The notes beneath the pieces are model-generated. The model was not told the origin of the DNA, did no database searches, and was given only the letters and a program-made list of their open reading frames with translations. This document shows, in pieces, positions 6,228-9,269 of a stretch of 9,269 nt of DNA. How positions within the stretch are numbered: the first letter of the stretch is position 1; each line of letters begins with the position of its first letter. The position numbers were made by a program, and so were the translations under genes. The DNA lies in NCBI GenBank assembly GCA_003152555.1, contig PMAL01000007.1, forward strand, positions 1-9,269, given 5' to 3'. The stretch comes from Acidimicrobiaceae bacterium. GTDB taxonomy: Bacteria; Actinomycetota; Acidimicrobiia; Acidimicrobiales; RAAP-2.

Positions 6228-6383
6228 AGGCCTCATATTTCTGCAACACCACAAGACCAAACCGACATGAGACAACGCGTTTCATTGAAAACAAACGACC
6301 TTCAAGACCAGACCGACACCACGCAACACTTCGCAAGTTTCTTTTAATCCCAAGGTGCCGGGATCGCGGCCCGGGCGGTCCAC
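6228..6383 (+). repeat. 156-nt direct repeat, copy B, ending in a tRNA-Lys 3' half
   Basis: It matches copy A (2773-2928) end to end, in the same orientation and without gaps. The match begins sharply at AGGCCTCATATTTCTGCAAC; the flanks outside the repeats are unrelated. The internal 18-mer repeat of copy A has diverged here, leaving ACCGAC at both positions. Copy B lies 91 nt after the marR stop, and the two copies enclose 2929-6227. Confidence 0.75.
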
Positions 6384-6385
6384 CA
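6341..6385 (+). pseudogene. tRNA-Lys(UUU) 3'-half fragment in repeat copy B
   Basis: It has anticodon loop CTTTTAA (6341-6347, anticodon TTT), T stem CCGGG/CCCGG around ATCGCGG, acceptor strand GCGGTCC, discriminator A and an encoded CCA (6383-6385). The upstream D-arm and anticodon stem cannot fold. GACCG about 70 nt upstream can pair with CGGTC of the acceptor, which may be chance. As in copy A, only the 3' half is tRNA-like. Confidence 0.6.
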
Positions 6386-6427
6386 GCAATTACAAGGGTT
6401 ATCAGACCCGTTCACTCTCCGAGACCA

Positions 6428-6697
6428 CTAAATAGGCCTCCGGTTAATCCCCCGCAGTGTGTTGCGATGGTCGATCATTGAGATGTCTCGACGAGAGGGT
6501 TGACGCGGGCCTAGCGGCACGAGGACGGGAAGAAAGGTCCTTTCGTTAACGAACAGCACGAACTGCGGTTTCCAGAAAAGGGGCTTGGCGTACCAGTTGC
6601 CGAACTTCACCGTGGGCTCGGCAACCGGGGCTTCGACGGGTTCCTTTATGCGATCGAGCAACTTCTTCGTCGCGTGAACGCTGTACACGCCAGCCAT
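6428..6697 (-). pseudogene. Truncated DUF6933-like protein
   Basis: From ATG 6697 the frame encodes MAGVYSVHATKKLLDRIKEP, then GNWYAKPLFWKPQFVLFVNE and RTFLPVLVPLGP. The H-TKKLLD helix, W-A/Y-LF strand and VLFVNERT-x-PVLVPL segment match my memory of the DUF6933 family (function unknown). Family members usually continue well beyond this point. Here the similarity stops after about 62 residues, and an unrelated tail, RQPSRRDISMIDHRNTLR and beyond, leads to a stop at 6428, close to repeat copy B. The gene has probably lost its 3' part. The frame stays open upstream to ATG 6751, but those 18 residues do not look like the family. No convincing SD is seen at either start. Confidence 0.5.
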
Positions 6698-6805
6698 GTT
6701 GCCGCGTTCACCGTCCCGCTGGGAGGACCAAGCGACACTGACGAACCCCATAGTTGGCGCGAACGGGTCAACTCGTAACTGCGACTCGAATCGTAAGTAC
6801 GCAGG

Positions 6806-7218
6806 TCAGGACTCTAGTGCTAGAGGTGGCATGAGATACGTTCGCAGCCACCCAGCCACACGCTCCTCATTTCATTCCCCCGAAGCGACCGACAGCACTG
6901 CCCGCTCAGCTTCGTCAATGGACGGGTAGGAATTCCACGACCACCCACTCATGTCAATGAAGAGTCGAAGCGTCACCCACGCGGCACGCTGGTCGCCGTC
7001 GAGCAGTGAACGGTTTTCGCGAGCCACACGAGCATTACTGCCGCCTTGTCAACGAAGTCTGAGTAGAGGTCCTGTTACCCAAAACCCACCGAAGGTGCGT
7101 GCAGCTCGGAATCCGCCAGATCCAACTTGGTGGCAGTAATCAGCGTTCGGACATCGAGACCGGTGACGGCGGCAGCGACGGCCAGATAGTCGGTGAGGTC
7201 CGGATAGTGGACGCTCAC
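6806..7218 (-). pseudogene. doc: Decayed doc (death-on-curing, Fic-fold) toxin
   Basis: GTG 7218 overlaps the antitoxin stop as GTGA and opens HYPDLTDYLAVAAAVTGLD, then LITATKLDLADSELHAPSVGFG, the usual Doc N-terminus. A TAA follows at 7075-7077, where the family has an acidic residue. The same frame goes on as DLYSDFVDKAAVMLVWLAK and then loses register at an A-run (7014-7017, one A short). In the shifted frame the sequence reads NRSLLDGDQRAAWVTLRLFI, then DMSGWSWNSYPSIDEAERAV and LSVASGE, up to TGA at 6872-6874 where a Trp is expected, and finally NEERVAGWLRTYL before TGA at 6806. The Fic motif HxFx(D/G)xN(K/R)R is degraded: His is Arg and Asn is Asp. Intact Doc phosphorylates EF-Tu; this copy cannot. 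Confidence 0.8.
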
Positions 7219-7457
7219 TTCGCAAGACGTTCGAGCCTCTCGCGATCCTCTTTGATGATCTTCTTTAGCCGAGTCTTGAACTCTGGATTTTGCCTGCACC
7301 GCTCGATGGCCTCAACCAGCGACTGCTCGACCGTTTCGTTAAGTCTCACGCCATCCACACGAGCAATCGCGTGGGCGTTCGCCGCTTCGTCGTCGGGGAT
7401 TCGAATGGTGAGGTTCTTTACGGTGGTGTCGTGATACCACACCACCGTAAAGAACAT
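7215..7457 (-). CDS. Ribbon-helix-helix antitoxin of the broken doc operon
   Basis: The conserved part is KNLTIRIPDDEAANAHAIAR, then VDGVRLNETVEQSLVEAIER, a ribbon-helix-helix DNA-binding fold. A basic, charged C-terminal helix (RLKKIIKEDRERLERLAK) probably wraps the toxin. It sits before doc with a GTGA overlap, the usual order for a doc operon. The start is a problem: by family length it should lie at the Val of VKNLTIRI, but that codon is GTA (7419-7421). In-frame alternatives are GTG codons about five to six codons downstream of ATG 7457, that ATG itself (80 residues, used here), or ATG 7523, which would add an IS-like leader. All near starts lie in a long inverted repeat (7413-7455). It may be non-functional or only weakly translated. 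Confidence 0.6.
   Translation of the reverse strand: MFFTVVWYHDTTVKNLTIRIPDDEAANAHAIARVDGVRLNETVEQSLVEAIERCRQNPEFKTRLKKIIKEDRERLERLAK
7413..7455. repeat. Perfect inverted repeat, 17-bp arms, 9-nt loop, at the antitoxin start
   Basis: GTTCTTTACGGTGGTGT (7413-7429) is repeated as its exact reverse complement at 7439-7455, around CGTGATACC. It covers the N-terminal codons of the antitoxin and ends just inside ATG 7457. In RNA it would form a very stable hairpin over the start; in DNA it could be a cruciform or an RHH operator. Confidence 0.8.
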
Positions 7458-7511
7458 GCTCGTGCACCTTGAGTCAGGAAACTCGGGTGAGTATCGGGTT
7501 GATCCTGACAT
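7458..7511 (-). mobile_element. Possible scrap of an IS3-family OrfA N-terminus
   Basis: ATG 7511 encodes MSGSTRYSPEFPDSRCTS. The first 11 residues resemble the start of IS3-family transposase OrfA proteins, which often begin with a basic residue followed by RYxPEF. The similarity ends after PEF, and the frame then continues into the antitoxin frame. A short dyad, CCGGA-AA-TCCGG, lies at about 7542-7553. The match is short, so this is a weak call. Confidence 0.25.
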
Positions 7512-7557
7512 GAGGACACCCACTCAAGGGTTTCAGTGTCCCGGAAATCCGGCGCGA

Positions 7558-7573
7558 TTCAAGTATTATTGAA
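7558..7573 (+). promoter_or_regulatory. Candidate cheW promoter with dyad
   Basis: TTCAA-GTATTA-TTGAA (5-6-5 inverted repeat) contains TATTAT (7564-7569), a plausible -10 about 48 nt before the cheW ATG. Downstream, CGTCC-AAAGAAA-GGACG (about 7589-7605) could form a small hairpin including the SD-like AAAGGA. There is no flagellar-type sigma-28 signature. The call is tentative. Confidence 0.3.
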
Positions 7574-7616
7574 CGAAACATGACAAGACGTCCAAAGAAA
7601 GGACGGCTGACTAGGC

Positions 7617-8081
7617 ATGTCGTCAAGCATCACGGGGGGCAGAACATTGTTGGCATGTCGCGTCGGTTCCTACGTGTGCGGAATACCGCTTGAGCATGTG
7701 ACGGAGACGATGCGGCCACTGCCGGTCAAGGCGCTGGCCTCCGTCCCAGTCTTCGTCCGTGGCATCACGGTCATCCACGGTGAGACAGTTCCCGTTCTGG
7801 ATGTCGGACTGCTTATCGGGGCCGAGCCCGGTACACCGACGCGCTTCGTGACGATCGATGTCGCGGGCCGCGTGGTCGCGCTCTCAGTCGACAGCGTGAT
7901 GGGCATCCAGGAAGTAGGCGGCGACGTCCTTCGGGAGATTCCTTCTCTACTCAGTGGCGCCAGTGGCGACGCGATCGCGGCGCTGAGTACGCTCGACTCC
8001 GAACTAATGGTTGTGCTGGAGAGCACCCGTTTAGTATCGGACTCGGTCTGGGCCGTGTTCGACAGAGAACTATCGTCATGA
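7617..8081 (+). CDS. cheW: Chemotaxis coupling protein CheW
   Basis: This 154-residue single-domain CheW links chemoreceptors to the CheA kinase at the inner face of the membrane. It shows the CheW pattern: first strand LLACRVGSYVCGIPLEHVTETMRP (11-34), the PLPVKALASVPVFVRGITVI stretch (35-54) with the conserved RG before HGETVPVLDVGLLIG (54-68), then VVALSVDSVMGIQEV (86-100) and a late LDSELMVVLESTRLV strand-helix (126-140). Length is normal for the family. ATG 7617 has AAAGGA about 13 nt upstream, somewhat distant. The stop overlaps the cheR start in ATGA, so the two genes are translationally coupled. The gene looks intact, unlike the accessory genes to its left. Confidence 0.92.
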   Translation: MSSSITGGRTLLACRVGSYVCGIPLEHVTETMRPLPVKALASVPVFVRGITVIHGETVPVLDVGLLIGAEPGTPTRFVTIDVAGRVVALSVDSVMGIQEVGGDVLREIPSLLSGASGDAIAALSTLDSELMVVLESTRLVSDSVWAVFDRELSS

Positions 8082-9269
8082 GTGTCGACCTCAGTGCGCA
8101 AGACGTCGAGCGATTTCGAGAAACAATCGCAGAATGCCTGGGGCTGCGATTCGAAGACGCCAAGACGGGGTTCCTCGCTGATGTGCTCGGCGCACGGCTG
8201 GTCGCGACCAACCGGGACTGCGCCGGTTATCTCAATTACGTCAAATTCGAGCGCCCGATGACGGAATTCGCGGCACTTGCCAATGAACTCACGGTTCCCG
8301 AGACGTACTTCTATCGCAATATCGAGCAGTTCCACGCGTTCTCTGAGCAGGTCGTGCCCGAACGCATGAAGGAGCGCTCCGGAAACAACCAACTGCGAAT
8401 CCTCTCGGCTGGATGTGCCTCGGGGGAAGAGGCCTACACGCTCGCAATCCTTCTGCGCGAGGGGCTCGAACCCGGTTGGAAGGCGTCGGTTCTTGCTGTC
8501 GATCTAAACCCATCGGCCCTGCAAAAGGCCGAGCGTGGACGGTTTTCGTCGTGGTCGCTGCGGGAGACGCCGCTTGCCGCGCAGCACCGGTGGTTCAAAC
8601 ACGACGGTCGAGACATCGTGCTCGATAGCGAGATTAAATCGGCCGTGCGCTTCGAGCAGCGTAACCTCGCTGAAGACAATCGGGACCTGTGGGGCGATGA
8701 GCAGTACGACGTCGTCTTCTGCCGTAACGTCATGATGTACTTCACCCCCGAGGGCGCTCGTGCGCTCGTCGACCGCATCACCCGCTCGCTTCTCCCAAAT
8801 GGCTTTCTATTCCTCGGTCACGCCGAGACGCTGCGCGGGATCACGCAGGAATTCCACTTGTGCCATACGCACGGCACCTTCTACTACCAACGAAGGACCA
8901 AGGACGATAGATCCATTTCAGCCTTGTCACCGTTGACGCCGCGCGCATCCCGCGAGTCAACTCCTCTCGCCCAGTTCGTCGAGGGGGCCGATACCTGGGT
9001 GGAGGCGATCCGGGCCGCGAGCGAGCGTGTACGGCAGCTCGTCGACGAGGTGCCATCGCCCAGCGCCGCTCGCTTGGCGATCGATATCACGTCTGCGCCC
9101 CATCGCGTGAGCCATGGTGAGGCATTGGTGTTGCTAAGAGAGGAGCGTTTTGAAGAAGCGCTCGACGTTCTCGGAACGCTGCCGCTGGATTCCGCGGATG
9201 ATCCTGACGTTCTACTGCTGCGGGCGGTGCTCTTGACCCATACGGGTTTACTCTCCACCGCAGAAGAGG
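8078..9269 (+). CDS. cheR: Chemotaxis protein methyltransferase CheR with C-terminal TPR-like region (3' end outside window)
   Basis: ATG 8078 overlaps the cheW stop by 4 nt. 397 codons are visible and the frame is open at the edge. Residues about 5-70 are the helical CheR N-domain. ETYFYRNIEQF (75-85) matches the ETxFFRD motif. LSAGCASGEEAYTLAILL (109-126) is the SAM-binding GCSxGEEpYSLA loop, VLAVDLNPSAL (138-148) holds the acidic ribose-binding residue and FCRNVMMYF (214-222) is the CRNVLIYF motif. The catalytic domain ends near 271. A Ser/Pro-rich linker follows, and from about 345 SHGEALVLLREERFEEALDV and DDPDVLLLRAVLLTHTG look like tetratricopeptide helices. The enzyme uses S-adenosylmethionine to methylate receptor glutamates. 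CheR-TPR fusions are known and usually dock to receptors or partners; the partner here is unknown. Confidence 0.93.
   Translation, partial: MSVDLSAQDVERFRETIAECLGLRFEDAKTGFLADVLGARLVATNRDCAGYLNYVKFERPMTEFAALANELTVPETYFYRNIEQFHAFSEQVVPERMKERSGNNQLRILSAGCASGEEAYTLAILLREGLEPGWKASVLAVDLNPSALQKAERGRFSSWSLRETPLAAQHRWFKHDGRDIVLDSEIKSAVRFEQRNLAEDNRDLWGDEQYDVVFCRNVMMYFTPEGARALVDRITRSLLPNGFLFLGHAETLRGITQEFHLCHTHGTFYYQRRTKDDRSISALSPLTPRASRESTPLAQFVEGADTWVEAIRAASERVRQLVDEVPSPSAARLAIDITSAPHRVSHGEALVLLREERFEEALDVLGTLPLDSADDPDVLLLRAVLLTHTGLLSTAEE

Noticed and set aside
2773..6385. CRISPR array
   Set aside because: There are only two long, diverged repeats separated by several kilobases of genes.
7670..8392. 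240-codon minus-strand frame
   Set aside because: It is the antisense shadow of cheW and cheR, both of which have clear family motifs.

Overview
This 9.3 kb window joins a decaying accessory region (about 1-7510) to the start of a chemotaxis operon (7617-9269). The organism looks like a moderately GC-rich actinobacterium. Several genes start at GTG codons placed 6-8 nt after a TANNNT -10 hexamer, which is leaderless initiation as is common in Actinobacteria, and the toxin/antitoxin families are ones I associate with that phylum. No rRNA or taxonomic marker is present, so this placement is inference.

Left part (1-2704): the minus strand carries a large open-ended gene for a TOTE-type archaeo-eukaryotic primase fused to an SF2 helicase, a predicted conflict/defence enzyme. 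Divergent from it is a two-gene cassette: a small acidic protein, then a nucleotidyltransferase cut to 43 codons. Facing that is an intact toxin/antitoxin pair on the minus strand (BrnT-like toxin followed by a ribbon-helix-helix antitoxin). The small-protein promoter and the toxin promoter each have a perfect 6-3-6 palindrome built around the same -10 hexamer, TACAAT.

Middle part (2773-6385): two direct repeats of about 156 nt (about 79% identical by hand alignment, no gaps) bracket the cargo. Each ends in the 3' half of a tRNA-Lys(UUU) gene, resembling attachment-site scars. The cargo is a gene-poor stretch (2931-3499), a membrane diguanylate cyclase, a substrate-binding-fold protein with no signal peptide, and a divergent MarR regulator. 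An 18-bp palindrome overlapping -10 elements lies between the last two. No integrase is visible.

Right part (6428-7510): a graveyard on the minus strand. It holds a truncated DUF6933-like gene, a doc (death-on-curing) toxin broken by two stop codons and one frameshift, its ribbon-helix-helix antitoxin with an uncertain start inside a 17-bp-arm inverted repeat, and a possible IS3 OrfA scrap.

Far right (7617-9269, plus strand): cheW overlaps cheR by 4 nt. cheR encodes a complete methyltransferase domain with a TPR-like C-terminal extension that runs off the window. This operon looks intact and probably marks the boundary of the accessory region.
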